In this document: positions 10,040 through 23,495 of the stretch, in pieces
Numbering within the stretch: position 1 is the first letter of the stretch
Layout: each line of letters starts with the position of its first letter
NCBI RefSeq assembly: GCF_001522545.3
Contig: NC_031778.1
Location: 24,157,797-24,221,796 of the forward strand
Length of the DNA: 64,000 nt
Origin: Parus major
Lineage: Eukaryota; Chordata; Aves; Passeriformes; Paridae
Direction of reading: 5' to 3'
Translations under genes and position numbers: made by a program
Notes under the pieces: generated by a model
What the model saw: only the letters and a program-made list of their open reading frames with translations
Told to the model about the DNA's origin: nothing
The model's database searches: none

Positions 10040-10935
10040 AAAGGTGGGGAATGCAGTTCCCCAGCTTGTGGGATTTGTGTATGTTATGTATGTATGGTAT
10101 GTTGGTGTTCACAAACAGTGCTGTGATGCTGAGGGTCCCTGTCTCAAACACAAACCCCACAGTTAATGGGTTACACAGATTATAAACCCCCAGTTTGTGG
10201 TTATTTAGAATGTATCCCATATCACAACCCACATGGGATGGAAGTTCAGTACAGCATGCAGGCCACAATGAAAATGTTCTGATGCCAAACCTCCACAGTG
10301 ATGTTCTGAATTAGTTGTCCAGTTTCCCACCTGCTAAACTCCTCCAAGCTGTGCTGCCCAGTGCAGGTTTGGGGGGGCAGAGACCTCTCACACCTCTATA
10401 ATGTGCCATTGCTGCCGAGCCCACACTGGACAGAAACCCCATGTCAGGCCTTTACAAAGCTCGTGGGATGGGTTTAGACACAACCTTTTTGTTTGAATTC
10501 TGTTCTTACACTACTTTTTGGTGTAATTTGTGGTTTAAAACTCGTTCATCTTGAATAACGGGTTGCATTGTTAGTGATATAAAAGGTGATTTGTTTTGGC
10601 TGATCTTAAAAAGCTGATAAGGTTGTAATAACTAAAGTTCCTCAGGGGAAAAAAAAATCACTTGGTGTATCAAAGAATATAATGTCTGGAATCCAAATTT
10701 GTCAAGGATAGCTTTCATTTGAAGAAGAAAAACCTGTGTTGTTTCTTTCTGATGGTTCTGTAAGTATCTAAGATTAGATTAATATAAAACTTTAACATGA
10801 AATTTGACAAGGAGAATCAGACTGTTCTAAGAACTTGGATTTTTGCTTTATTTTTGATACACATGTGAAGTATATGAGTATTACTTTTTATGTTGTAAAT
10901 ATTCACAAAATAAAGATTGAATTTCTTAAATTCAT
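10040..10935 (+). other. C3orf33: C3orf33 3' UTR and poly(A) site
   Basis: No conserved frame after the stop. The sequence becomes AT-rich and contains the hexamer AATAAA at 10909-10914, followed within 30 bases by a GT-rich stretch (gttgtatgttttgtat), which is a standard cleavage and polyadenylation arrangement. Confidence 0.75.
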
Positions 10936-12549
10936 TGTTGTATGTTTTGTATACCAAGCCCTTCACCATTATTTAACCTCGCACAATCCCAATATTTAAT
11001 TAAAGTGAAGTGTTTTACAGATTTTCTTTCTTCCTGTGTGATTGCTTTCCAGTGAAACACTGAGGAGAAGAGTGTAGTACAAAAAACCCTTAATAAATGA
11101 ACACTGCTTTTCGGGCAATTAGTTGCTACATCATCATTTTCTCTGCTGACTCCAGGACAAAGTTGTGACTTGAGATCCTTAAAAATCCCAGTTTCCTTGG
11201 GTAAGAATAGATGTTAGTAGTTCTTTACTCCTTTTGTTCCTGGTCCTCCCAGGGTGAGGCTGCTGCTAGGGAGCAGCGAGCCATGAAATACCTGCAGTGT
11301 GTTGGAACCCAGCCTGGGGGACAGGGGAGGCAGCTCTGGGGCAGCAAACCAGGTGTCTGTGCCTGTTTGGAAATGGAAAATAAGAAAAGTCAGGTTCTGG
11401 GTTTATGCACAAGACAGCGAAGGGCTGGGCCAGCCACCACCGTGGTTCTTGGACATGAAACTCATCAGACAGTCAGGAATTTGGGATTGGCTGTGGCACC
11501 CTCCAGAGCAAAACTCACATCTGAGTTTTAACCCCAAAGTCATCCAGGCTCAGCAATAATCCAGTTCTCGTGGGGGTTTATAGGTGTTCCTGTTCGTACA
11601 TCTGGGAAGTGGGAGGAGCTTTTTCCAAGCTGGGCATAATTGTACCCTTAGGATTTATTTTCTGTAATAATTAAATATATTTCTGGACTTCACACTTCTG
11701 TTCTGTAGATGAGTCACAGGAGGATTTATCACAAAAATCCACTGTAAAGCTGAGAGAAAAGTCTCAGGAAGCCACATGCTACATTTCTAGCAAGCAGAGG
11801 TGAGGTGTGGGCGAATGTGAAGCAAGTGTGTTGTTCCCTCACATGGATTTGGGGTTGCAGTGACAAATGATTTCTTGAGGGTCAGGTCCTGTAATTGTTT
11901 GTTAATGCTGTTTCCCTTATCACGCAGGGCTTATCTTTTTAAAAAAACCAACCCACCAGCACACCCTCCCCCCTGGGAAAGAGCCCAATTCAGTTCAAAG
12001 CTGTGCTTTCCATCTGTGCAGGGCTTGAGAGGTTGCAGATCCTGTCTCCGTGGGAGGCCTGGCTATTGGAAAAGCAGTAATAGGAGCAGAGACAAATATC
12101 TCTGCAGCACCCGGCCGGGCTGGCTGGGGGAGAAGCAGCATTTTCTCCATTTCATAAAAGCCCCCTGGCTGCCTCTCAGGAGCTCCATCCCTCCCTTCAC
12201 CCGCAGCAGTGCCCAGCAGAGGATTTCCAACAGAGCAGGCAGTTCTGTGACTGGCAATAAGCACAAGAATTAAACTGTTCAGCACTTGTGCCTTTGCCCC
12301 TGCAGCTCTGACCGTGCCGTGAGCGATCCAACATCTTCAAAAGACCACAGGGAGTGAAGGGAGAGCCCTGGCCTCCAAATGGCCCAAGAAAAATACCTCC
12401 GACACTGCACAGACGTTTTATTGCTGGTGTGGCATGTCAGGCAAACGGCAATAAACATCCCCGGCCCCTCGGAGCCCAGCGGCAGCGTGGGCACTGGGCT
12501 GCTCTTTGCATCCTTTGCGAACGAACTTCGGAGCAGGGCTATTGTGATA
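10936..12549. other. Intergenic stretch between C3orf33 and CpG island
   Basis: No exon, RNA gene or clear transposon is recognised. Short open frames here have no coding look. A 70-codon frame at 12379-12591 runs partly into the CR1 that follows. Confidence 0.6.
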
Positions 12550-12765
12550 GGAGAACGGGGAATGGCTTTAACCCAAGGGAGGTCGGTATAAATTGGATTT
12601 AAGAAAGAATTGTTTTACTCAGAGGGTGGTGAAGCCCTGACGCGGGTTGCCCAGAGAAGCTGCAGCTGCCCCATCCCTGGGATTGTCCGAAGCCAGGTCG
12701 GACGGGGCTTGGAGCAGCCTGGGACAAGGGAAGGTGTCCGTGCCACGGCAGGGGTGGGATGGGAG
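12550..12765 (+). repeat. CR1 LINE fragment (sense)
   Basis: Contains gaatggctttaaccc, gaaagaattgttttactcag, agggtggtgaagccctgacg, gttgcccagagaagctgcag, ctgccccatccctgg, gtcggacggggcttggagca and aaggtgtccgtgcc. This is the canonical CR1 3' region in sense orientation. It borders the CpG island. Confidence 0.93.
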
Positions 12766-13760
12766 GGCCGGGGGTCTCCATGGCACCCGCCGGGCGAGGG
12801 GCCGCCCGAGGGGCCGCTGCTCGGTCTGTTCCCACCGGCACCGCTCCCCTCGGCTCGGCCCGGGGAGCTCGGTGAGTCCCGCCGGGAGGAGCCTCCGGCC
12901 GGGCGGGGGTCGGGCCGGGCAGCGCTGAGGGGAGCGGGGCCGGGGGCTCAGTCCGGGGGATGCTGAGGGGAGCTGGCGGCGCTGCCCCGCCGCTCGCAGT
13001 GTGCACACAATGGAGCAATGGAGCAGGTTGAACGGGCGCGGGGCCGCGGCAACACCGGGGCTGGATCTGGGCTCGGGCGGCCGCAGCCGCTCGCGGGCGG
13101 TCGGGACAGGACGGGCCGCTCCGCTCCGCTGAGGCCGCTCCGGGTTTCGGCAGGGCCCGCGGCGGGGGCGGGCCGCGCCGGGCCGGGCCAGGCGGGGCGG
13201 GCGGCAGCGCTGGGGTTTGAACGGAGCAGGTTGAGTGCCCGCACCGGGCACCGGGCCGTGCGTGCGGCCGCGAGGGACAGCACCGGACCGAACCGAGCCC
13301 AGCCGGCGGCCGCGGTGAGTGAGGGCGGACGGGACCCCCGAGCCCCGTCCCCGCGTGCGGCCCCGCGGGCGCTCCCGAAGCGGGATGGGACCGTGTCCCT
13401 GCGAGCCTCCGCTGGGCTTTCCCATACGCTTGATGCTGGTTTCTCCCGGTGTTCGCGGCCCAAAGCTGAGGTTTGCGAGGTGTACCTTCTTTCCAGGCTG
13501 TTTCACACGGCTCCGCGTGCCCCGAGCGCTCGCTGTGCGGAGGAGCCGCTCCGGAGCTCTCCCGGGCGCCGCTCGCAGCCGCTGCTGCACGCAGGGAGCA
13601 TCTCCGGGATGAGCTCCGGCCGCTCTCCCCCGTGTGCCGGGGCGGCCCCTGGGCCACGGGCACTGAAACCGGAGCGAGCCCAGCCCGTGTTCAGTGAGGC
13701 TGAGTGGAAAATCCCGACCCCCCTGAGGAGCAGCCAGCAGTGCCGCGGGGTGGGAGCGCG
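12766..13760 (+). promoter_or_regulatory. CpG island with GC boxes, candidate distal promoter
   Basis: About 1 kb of very GC-rich, CpG-dense sequence without a recognisable protein. A tandem GC box (ggcggggcgggcgg) is near 13191-13204, and a consensus splice donor (gcggtgagt, GT at 13315) follows about 110 bases later, as expected of a short non-coding first exon on the + strand. It lies between C3orf33 and PLCH1 and could serve a distal PLCH1 transcript or an lncRNA. Long open frames on both strands here result from the absence of AT-rich stop codons and are not called as genes. Confidence 0.6.
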
Positions 13761-13858
13761 CCTGTCCCCACCCGGACAGTGCTGAGAAAAGTCAAACCTC
13801 TTGCTGGATTGAGTCTTCCCTAAAAATACCTTATTTCTGATTGCCTACTCCATAAACC

Positions 13859-13885
13859 TTTTTTTTTTTTAAAAAAAAAAAAAAA
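13859..13885. repeat. T12A15 homopolymer palindrome
   Basis: Twelve T followed directly by fifteen A, a perfect inverted repeat without a loop. It may be two abutting poly(A) tails or simple slippage. Confidence 0.9.
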
Positions 13886-16800
13886 TGGAAGTATGATGAG
13901 GTAGGAATTAAACTCCATGCATATTTTATTGTAATTAAGCTGTGCAGTTCTGGGATCTTCAACTCCAGCTGGCCGAAAAGTGTTTTAGAAGAAGTGTTAT
14001 TAAATTCCAGGGAGAAAGATATAAGCCTTATCTGATAGTCCAGTCATAGGCTCTTTGTTTAAAGTGTGCTTTAACTCCCGAGTTATAAAACACAATGTTT
14101 GCCTGTTTTCAGGGGGCCCTCCTGCTTTACTTGTCCTTGGGACTCCTGGCCCACATGTTGCAAAACTTAGGAAATGAAAGAAAAGTTAAGGTGTTTGTTC
14201 TGAAATGTGAAAGAATAACTGCAGGTAACAGTACTGAAAAGAGAGGCAGGCTTCAACCCTGCAGTGAGGCACCCGAGTTAAAGATAATGTGGGATATGGA
14301 AAGAAAATCCAGGCTTTTTGGGAGGTGAGAGGCAGCAGAGTGCATGCACGCTATTAAAAACTCTTCCTGGGTCTTTAAGCATCAGCTCCCTGGAATAAGT
14401 TTGAGAGTGATACTTTTATAAAATCTGTTTTTAACTTCTGAAGGATGCTCTTTTCCTACATTTAAAAATGTCTGTAGGCTGTTACAGAAAGAAATGTTAA
14501 GTTTTATCAACCAAAGATGCGCGATTCATGAGATATGATCCGTTCACGTGTGCTTTGTGGTTCTGTGCTACCTATTGTCTATAAAAATGGGGATCAGCTG
14601 GTGGGTTGGGATCAAGTGGTGCACAACTCATTATTTTAACAATAGTGGCTCGGCTTGGGAGGTTGCCTAGGGAATTGATTTAATGCTGCTGTCCTTTCAG
14701 CCGTTGAGGCCGGTGTCCCGCCATGGCTTTGATCAAAATCACCGGTATTTGAGAAGGAGAATAAAATTTTCACTCCATAAAAAGCAAAGGAGAGGCCACT
14801 TGCTATTAACAGCTCCCAGTTTTGCATGAGCTGATCTGTAATGTAAAACACTGTCAAGAAATACCCGTGGCAGTAGAACAGTTTCATGAGCATCAAAATA
14901 CAGAATGAAAATTAGTCCTCTGTTCAAGACTTGGCTTCCCCTTATTTCTGGGAAAAGCTTTAAGCTGTGTGTTTCTGTTGGCTCTACAAAGTAATCTTTC
15001 TATAAATGGAACAGTTTTCCTTTAATGACATCTGAATAAGCTGAGTTTTCTCTAAGGTGTCACCCAAGATCCAATTTAAATTGATAACGTTGATGGCACA
15101 GCCAGGGCACAGCCACGTGGGGTAGTGTAGTGGTGTGGAGATTTGGTTTGTTTGTTTGCTCTGGGCTTTTTAATAAGTTTATACAAGCCAGAATGTTAAT
15201 AAAACAAAACCAAACTCTCCAAATTAGGAAAGCAAATGTCTGTTTCCAGGTTTGCTGGAGACCTGCTATACTGTCTGCAATAGGACAGCATTTTCTGCCT
15301 GTGCCTTCAGAGGAGGTGAGACTGTCATTCCTCATTGCCTGGGAGCTCCTTACAGAAACCCCTTCCACGAGTGCTTCAGGGGTACTCAGGGTGTTGAAGT
15401 GAGGGTGCTGTACAAGGAGTTTTACGGCATTTTCCTCGTGGCACGGTGGGGTGGATGCTCTGAGCAGTGCTGGCTGTTGTCCTTGGGAGGGTGTTAGAGG
15501 CACTGGCCAGCAAAGCCTGGCTCCTGGGCACTGGGTTCCTTGTGAGCCTGTGGGGCTGGGCTGTGCCCAGGACAAATCTGCTTTTGCTGCCCAGCCCACG
15601 AGCAGAAGGTGCTTCTGGTGGAGCCTCACGGGGCCAGCTGGTGCCAGCCTGATCTAACGGCCAGGAGGGAGCTGTGTGTTCTTGTGTAGTCCTTTGGGTT
15701 TGTTTTCCTCCTTTCTTGTTTATTTTAGGACACTGGAACTGTTTTCTGTAACAAAGGTGGCTTTCTTGTTCCAGTCTCCACGGTCACGGAGGGCACTGTT
15801 GTTACTCCAGAGATCTGAGCTCGCCCTCTGCTCTCCTGACTTTGGAGCCTTTTGCTGCTCACCTGACACTACAGAAGGACTGTCTGGGTGTACCTGGGTG
15901 GCCGAGAGGGATGTGGAGCACAGATCTGAGGGATGGGAAGGCAGGCTGGGGGATCCACAGTGTGAGGAAGTATCCGACACTGCAGATGGGCGCTCACAAA
16001 GGCTCCCCAGAGGCAGTGGAAGTGCAGAGGAGGGGCAGGGAGAGGTGAGCAGAGTTGGGAGCAGACTCCTGTTGCAGGGCTGGAAAAGCCAGGCCCGGAG
16101 TGCTGAGGATGCCACGTGCCCTGCTGGAGGCTCAGTCAAGCACTGAAGAATGTAAAACCACTCCAAGGGTGTTTGGCCGTGTGTGTTTCAGGTCTTGGCA
16201 TGAGCTGCCCATGTGAGTCTCTTCAGGCTGAAGTAACTCAAAAAACTTCAAGTGGAGACAGGCTGTGGTGCAGAGTGGTGTGTGCTCTGTTACAGATGTG
16301 ATTTATTGGAACTGACACGGAGTTCCTGTTCCTTCACACGCTGAGTGTGACCCAGCGTGTGGCTGAGATGTGCCAGCTGGGATGGGGTGGGTCACACCAG
16401 GCAGTGCTGAGCCTCAGCCAGCTTCTCCTTCTTTGCTTGGCTGCTCTTCTACCCACAGGTGAAAAAAACCAGAATAATGTTAGCAATTACCAAGGGTGTT
16501 AATTTGTGTCCAGCACAGAGGATCTTACGGTGTGAAATGCCCACTCCTTGGTGGGACCACACTCATATTGATAAGTGGCCAAGTGCACAGGGTGCAGCTC
16601 ATCCACGCCCATGCCTAGGACATGGCTGCATTGGCACAAGTCCTTTCCAGGTGTCCTATTTTTATCTCCATGTTGTGAGTTGTCTCTGTACAATTTAGAT
16701 TTTCATTTACAGAAAGGCTCCTGCATTCATTTACAGTTTGAAACCCTCTGTGCAGCAAACCCAAACCTGACCTGGACTGGTGAATGGGTGTACAGAGAGC

Positions 16801-19700
16801 TGGCAGAGGCAGCAGAAAGGTGTGCAGAGCGCTGGAGATCTGTGTAAGGAAAGCATGGGTGGACTCTCACTCATATTTACCCATCCCATGCCTGGTGGGA
16901 TGAGTGTTACCCTGAACAGGGTGTGCAAGGCAGGTGCCAGCTGAAGCTGTGCCTGCTGAACCTCAGAGGCAGCAGCACACTGCCCTCCTGCAAATAATTC
17001 CTTAAAGAGGAGAAAAACAAATTCCATGTAGGCTTCTCGAGGAATGGGGAGCAAATGCTAATTCCCTTTCAGGGTCCGTTGCCATGGGGAGTCAGTTCAA
17101 ATCCTTTCTAATGCCTTCCTCAGCAGCAAGTTGTGCTGACAAATGCTTTTCATGGCTTCCAGAAGGAGAGGAGGAATGACAGGGAACAAAAGCTGCATGG
17201 GAATGGGCAAGCAGGGGTGCTGTGGGCTGGCTGGGCTGGCACAGGTAGAGAGAGGTGTGCTTTGCCCAGGGAGCTCAGCCCCGTGTCCTGCCTGCCTGGG
17301 AGGGGTGGGTGCCAGGGAGCTCGTGTGTCATGCCCTGGTGTGCTGTGCAGTGTGTGTGCCTGTCCCTCTTGCTCCTGAAGAGCAAATCCTGGGAATTTGT
17401 CCTCCAGCAAAACTGGATGCAGTCAGGGTTGGGCTGAGCCCCTGCCTTCACCTGGTGAGCAATGCAAGATGTGTTTAGTGCTCTACTGGGGGAATAGCCA
17501 AAAGACCAGATTTCACCAAATAAAATTCTTTAAAAATCTGCATTTTCAAAAAGTCTCATCTATCTATGAGCATGCAAGTGCAGTATCTGCATCCCAAACT
17601 CTGTTGTGACCTTTGAGATCTCTGAATTCTGAGTTTCCAGTAGCTCCCAGGGAAATCCACAGGATGTGTTTCTTTGCTCCCGTTCTGGCTTGCCCCTTCT
17701 GGCACCTTTGCTGCCAGCGTGGTGCCAGCACAGCTGTTCTGGCCTCATATCATGTTTGATTAGGGAACTCCTCTGTCAGAAAAATAAACCAAGCAAAAAT
17801 CTCCGCTTTTATTCCTCCAGAAAAGTTCCTAGAGAAATAAGAAAAAGATCCCATACTGGATTGTTTTGTTTTCTATTGCCAAGCTTTGTTGATGTTTTTC
17901 CATGCTGGTAATATTCATGGTTAAATATTTGCTGTTCAAAAGGGAGTATAACTTTGAGAGTATTTTTTAAGCTTTTTATTTTATACAAGATGCTTTAACT
18001 CTGGAAAGTAGCCATACATTAATGACATAGTAATACCATAGGTAGGTAAAACTTTGTTTTTTAAGTATGCAAATTATATCAATTTGTTGGAAAAAATATT
18101 TTTGTCAGCAATATGGAACTTCCATCTTATGTGCCTTGCCTATTCTGCCTGGCTCCCTTTAGCAATGTTTATGCAAGTTATTTTGAGTGAATGTTGATAT
18201 TTGATGCTGATTAAAGTGGAGATTCGCACAGATGATGTGTGGAACCCTTAGAGCCTGGCTTGTGTGACAATTAAATCTAAATCTGCATGAATTTAGGCCA
18301 GCTTAAATGCTTAGCAATATTTGGGTGACTGTTAGTGGCTTAGCGGAATAAGAAGCCCAAGACTGCAGATGGGTGAATGCCCCATGGAATATTGTCATAT
18401 TAGGGTTTTATAATCTCTTCAGATTTGTTTTTTTTAGGTCTAACTACGGCTAAGCTTTTCATCCTAGAACTTCCTTGGTTTGTGGACACTGTTTTCAAAA
18501 AATCCAGCCCATGTTGTGTGGAACTGGTGCTTGAGGGTTGTTCCACCGGAGTTGTCACTTTGGTTAGAAAGTAAAAACACAGACGGGGAAGTTCCTGTTG
18601 ATGGTTACAGATTAACTAGGAGAGAACCTGCAGCATAATTTAATATGGTCCAGGGAAGGGAAGTTGGTGAGGGCATAAAGTTTGCTGGTTGCTTGTTGTG
18701 GTGTGAACAGAAATGCAAATGACTTCTCTCCCTCTGGTCAGTACTGTTATTTCCAATATCAGTGTACCAAAGGGCATGTCCTGGAGAAGTGTCTCTGTGC
18801 TCTGCAGTGTGTTTGCCAAGCTGCTGAGTGCTGATGGCAGCTTGGGAAATGGTGTAGAGCTTGATGTGGAACATTTCTTTATCGAGCTAAGAAACTGTGG
18901 AGAATACCCAGCGATCCCCTCTGGGCAGCCCCTGCTTAGCTCCTGAGAAGTGAATCTCTTGCTTACTCTCAAACTGAAGATAAAGCACCTCACTTCCTCC
19001 CTTCTAATAACGCTGAAGGCTTGTTGTGAAGCTGAATTGCTTAGGTTTTCAATACCACTTCAGGATTCTCCAGGGAAAGTTCAAAGTAGTATTTGTCCTT
19101 TGGTGTTTATTTTCTGTTTGCAGAGACTGGGAGGGAGCTGCCCACACGAGATGGTGTCATCGGAGATGCTGCATGCCCCCACCACAATCCCAGCTGCCAC
19201 ACTAAAGCCCAGCCTTTCTCTCTGGGCTCTAGTCCTGCTGCTTAGTGCCAGCCAGATGGTCTGTCCTCCCTCCCATACTGAGATCTCTAAAGCTCATCAG
19301 AGGGCTCTGGCCATAGCTGGGGCCAATACAGCATCATTTCCATCACAGCATTATTCCCACCCCACACTTGGGGTGGCCTCAGTGTGACTCTGGATTGCTC
19401 TTCTCGTTTCTTACCCTTTTAAAAATTAATATTATTATTTTGTTATACTTTTCCTTTATGTCAATTGTAGAGCCCAGTATCTCTGAACTATTTTTCGTGC
19501 TAAAATGTGTCATTAATGGGCACAAGCTTCTAAAATCAGTAGCCTGCTCAATATTCAGTGTTTTCTGGCCTTTCCTTCAGTTACCAGGAACATGAACTTT
19601 ATACACCATTTGGGGGCTAAAGAAAGGAATCAGTTTTGTTAAGTCACACTTCCCACGTGTGTTCACTGGATAGATATGGGCTCTGAAACTGCTGAAAGTG

Positions 19701-19839
19701 GAGCTGTGGTTTTGTCTGAGGGAAGTGCTGGTGTCCTGCAGACCTGCCCTGCCATCAGGAACGATCCCTGGTGCTGGAGCTGTGGTTTTGTCGAAGGGAA
19801 GTGCCGGTGTCTGCCTTTGGGAAGGATCCCTGGTGCCTG
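19701..19839. repeat. Two-copy tandem duplication, ~76-base period
   Basis: The phrase gagctgtggttttgtc followed by gggaagtgc and, later, gatccctggtgc occurs twice, starting at 19701 and 19777. The copies differ by substitutions and a small indel. Confidence 0.85.
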
Positions 19840-20520
19840 ATGGAGTCAGTGCTGTTACCTGTGCAGGTGCTCCAGGCACCAGCCGGTGAGAGGGGGCACG
19901 CTCAGCACTCTCAGCCCTGGATGGACGCAGTGTGCTGCTCTGTGCCCGGGCTCAGACCCTTTCCTGGCCATGTGCTTATTCCCTCTCCACGCTGGGGACC
20001 TGCTCAGAGTCCAGGTTAACCACTGCAGATAAAGATTTGGATTGTGCTGCTGCAGAACAGCTCTGTGCTGAGCCTTTCCAGCAGAACGTTTCACTGAGCG
20101 TGGCTCAGCCTGCAGCTGCTGGTAACAGCGCTGTGATTCCCTGGAATGAGGGAATTCCTGGCTTCCCAGCACAGCACACGGGGTTTTTCTGTGTGAGAGG
20201 GGAAACTGCAGTGAGACACGTGGGGTCAGATGTTGTTCTTGGTGCTGAGCCTCTTGCTGTGAGAAGCATCTCTCCCAGCCCAGACAGGGCTTGTGTGTCC
20301 TCTGCTGCATTCACACACCTTACACACCATTCCCACAGCTCCCAGAATCACATAACTTCATTCAGCATGTGTAGAATGAAACCTTCCTTGTGAGGAGTTC
20401 ACCCACTTTCTGATAACAAAGAGAATCATATTTGTCCATCTCATCTGTCTGTATCTGCACTGTTTATTCATGCATGCACACGTGAATATGTCAGTTAACT
20501 TATTCCTTGCATCAAACTTT

Positions 20521-20612
20521 GAGCAATATCAGCTTGTTTCTATTAATAATAAGCAATACCAGTTTACTTCCATTAATAACTTGAGCAGTATCAGTTTCCT
20601 TCCATTAACAAC
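20521..20612. repeat. Three-copy ~31-base AT-rich tandem repeat
   Basis: Three diverged copies of a unit like agcaatatcagtttacttcc followed by attaataac, starting near 20522, 20552 and 20584. Confidence 0.8.
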
Positions 20613-23495
20613 TCTCTTGTAAAGTACAGCTCTGTACAACTAATCAAAGCTCTTTGGAAAAGTGTCTCTCATGGAACACAGTGCTCAAAGCACTGAAATA
20701 AGGCAGCTGACAGGTTTAATGGAAATTAATTAACTAAAAGAGTTCTCTCAAGGTGCTGTGTTTCTGCACAGCACATATTGGACTCCTTGCTCAACTTCCA
20801 GATTAAAAGAGTTTCTCCAGATCCAAAGTAGGTGGATTCCTGACACGCTGCAGTAGCATCTCTGCTCTCAGGTAGTGAAGCACTGATTGTTTTACCTTTT
20901 GCAATGAATGTGGCAGGCTCAAGGCTGAGCCTGCAGGAATTTTGCTTATTGTGAAAATGATACCCCAAGCTGAGAAACGTGCAGAGTGGAAAAGTGAGGA
21001 GTTTAACTCTTAGTTTAACTCTTTCTGACTTGGCTGCTTTATCAAGCTGGTTTTGAACTTGGATTTATATCTTATCAGGATTTTGGTAACTTTTTTGCCA
21101 AAATAGATTTGTTGTTACAGTCCTAATTAAAGTTAATTATATGCACTTGGGCACCTTTTACTCTAATAGTTTATGTGTATAAAATAAGTGATACAGGTAC
21201 AGCCTCCATTTTAGTCGGTGGCATTGACAGAATGTTCTTTTTCTCCTGTATTGAAATGATGCAAATTTGTGTACAGTTAAGTTCCTAAGTGTGTGTTCCC
21301 TTGAGACGATGGTATTTGGCCCAAGTGTGGTGTTGGTTGGAATTCTGTTTGCTTGGTTTTTTGCACTCAAATAACTTTGAGGACTATCCAAACAACTGCT
21401 GGTGTTTCTTGGGAAGGTTTTCTTGTAGGATGTTTGTGTCAGCTGATGCAAGCCCTTCGGGAGTCTGCCCTCATCCCTGATGTGCCCAGGAGAACCTTTG
21501 TTCCAAGGGGCCACCGTGGTGTGGGAGAAGCCTTTGTGCAGGAACAAAGGAGGATTGTATCAGCCGTGGCCGTGAGAGGGAGGGGAGGGGGCTCAGGAGT
21601 TCTTTCAGAGGCACTGCAGGGATGTATTGACAGCCACATTTCCCTGTAAATCTCCTCTGTGATACGGGTTCTGTGTGGGAGCTGGGCTGGAGATAAGATC
21701 TGCTTTTATTGTGTGCAAATTCTTAGTGCTGAATATTTGATACGGTTTCCTTAATTAAAACACGATACCTCTCGTACTTCTGTAGCCTAAAGCAAAATGC
21801 CTGGCGGTGGGCTGGACTGTGGTGTTGTTCCTGTGCTTTAAAAGTAACTAACAGCTTGTGTCTTACTAATTAAGGCTGGAAGAGTGGCCTTAGTGCAGGC
21901 TATAAGGAAAGCTCGTGGCTGGCCAAAAGGGCAGGAAATGTAGAAGATGAGGCCTGGCAAAGGTAGTGGGTATTGCTGTTCGGGTTCCAAAGCTTGGTAA
22001 AACATGCCTTTAGTGTAAACAGCACACAGCCCATATCCTAAACACACCCCCCAGGGCAGCCTGGGCACGTTTTAAGATGGAGCAAAGCACAAACGGGTGT
22101 TTGTGGCTCCCACCTGCAGCAGAGCATCCAGACATCCCTGCTCCCCCCAGAGAGAGGCAAATCCCACTGTGCAGCCACAGCCTCGGGGCAGGAGCATCGT
22201 GGGTGTCACCCTGGCACTGGCCTGGGGGTCTCTAATGCTTCCAAATCAACAGAAACATTGACACTGAGGCACGAGTTTCTGGCTGCATGGGGAAAGGGGA
22301 GAAGTTCTCCAGGTCCTTCTGTTCCCTTGTTAGCTAAGTTCGGTGGCTGTGCCCCAGGAAATGATTGTAGCTAAATTGGTCATTAAGGATCAGAGGAGTC
22401 CCATTGGATGGGGTTTCAGATGATTTGTTGTCCTTTTTGTTTTGAATGAAATGGATCTGTGTCCCTTAGCAGAGCTGCAGGCCAAGCACTTCATGTGCTG
22501 TGGTGCTTCGTTCGGGGGTGGGTTTGTTACTAAGGCCCCCTGGCAGCAGTTCTAGGAGGAGATTTGGGTGGCAGTGTCCTTACATCCTGCTAGAATTGCT
22601 TGGATAAAGACAGTTGGAGCTGTTCGTGCCAAGTGTGGGCGAGCAAGCAGCTGGGGTGACCAGAGTGAAGGTGGGAGGGAGATAAAATGGGAGACCAAAG
22701 TGGGCTTGTAACAGGAAGGGGTGTCTGGATTGCTGAAACCAGACCCTGAACTTCATAAAATAGCAAAGGGAGAAGGAGGATCCAGTGAAAGGATTTGGTG
22801 TCAGCACAGGAGATTAAGAATTCCATAGCTTCAAAGGAGTACAAAATGCCGTGTGTCTGCCTGTAACCATCAGTGTTCATTTTGGGGGGCTGATGTAGCT
22901 GTTCCTCCTCAGGCTCAAAGTGCCCATCCATGGGCAAATCCATCCCGAGGGCCACAGGGCAGTGTCTGCCAAGGGCACAGGGGCCCCGTGTCCTCATAAC
23001 TCTGCTCTGGTCTCAAAATCGAGGTGATTACCTTTGAGTCACCTTTTTAATTACTATAACCTTCACTTGGGGAGGATTTATAGTTTTGTGGTGTTGTCAG
23101 ATCTGTCTGTAGCCTGTTAAATATGGGACAGCATCAGTGAATGGATTAAATTGATTGTCTCTGCAGGCCCACAGTGGCCTGCGGTGGCTGGGGGGGTGAG
23201 GGTGGCAGAGGTGACAGAGGTGCCATTGCTCTCTGCAGCACCCTGGGAGCTGCTGGCTGGTGGCACCGGTGTGGCACAGCCCTAGCTCCGTCCAGGCCAA
23301 GTGTCCGTGCCCTTTGCCCAGGTGTCCGTGGAGATGGGCACGTTTGGAGAGCGAAGAACTACATTTGCTGTCATCTTTGTGTGAAACCAGTGGAGCGTTT
23401 TGCATAAAGGGCTCAAATATCTACAGTACTTGCAGTAGCTGGGGGCATTTTTTGTAAATGAAAGTCGCAGTTACCCATTGCCGTTTCCCTTGCAG

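Larger units (their letters stand above)
13886..23495. other. Long stretch without recognised genes
   Basis: About 9.6 kb of moderate-GC sequence between the CpG island and the exon-like segment at 23.5 kb. I see no conserved coding exon. Notable contents are an exon-like segment at 14113-14324, a two-copy 76-base tandem duplication at 19701-19839 and a three-copy AT-rich repeat at 20521-20612. If the CpG island is a PLCH1 promoter, this is intronic; otherwise it is intergenic. Confidence 0.5.

Noticed and set aside
12379..12591. 70-codon frame starting MAQEKYLRHCTDVLL
   Set aside because: It has an ATG and looks superficially protein-like, but it runs into a CR1 fragment and has no recognisable family or splice context.
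12599..13785. 354-codon - strand and 255-codon + strand frames in the CpG island
   Set aside because: GC-rich sequence lacks stop codons by chance on both strands; translations are Pro/Ala/Arg/Gly-rich with no motif and start inside a CR1 copy.
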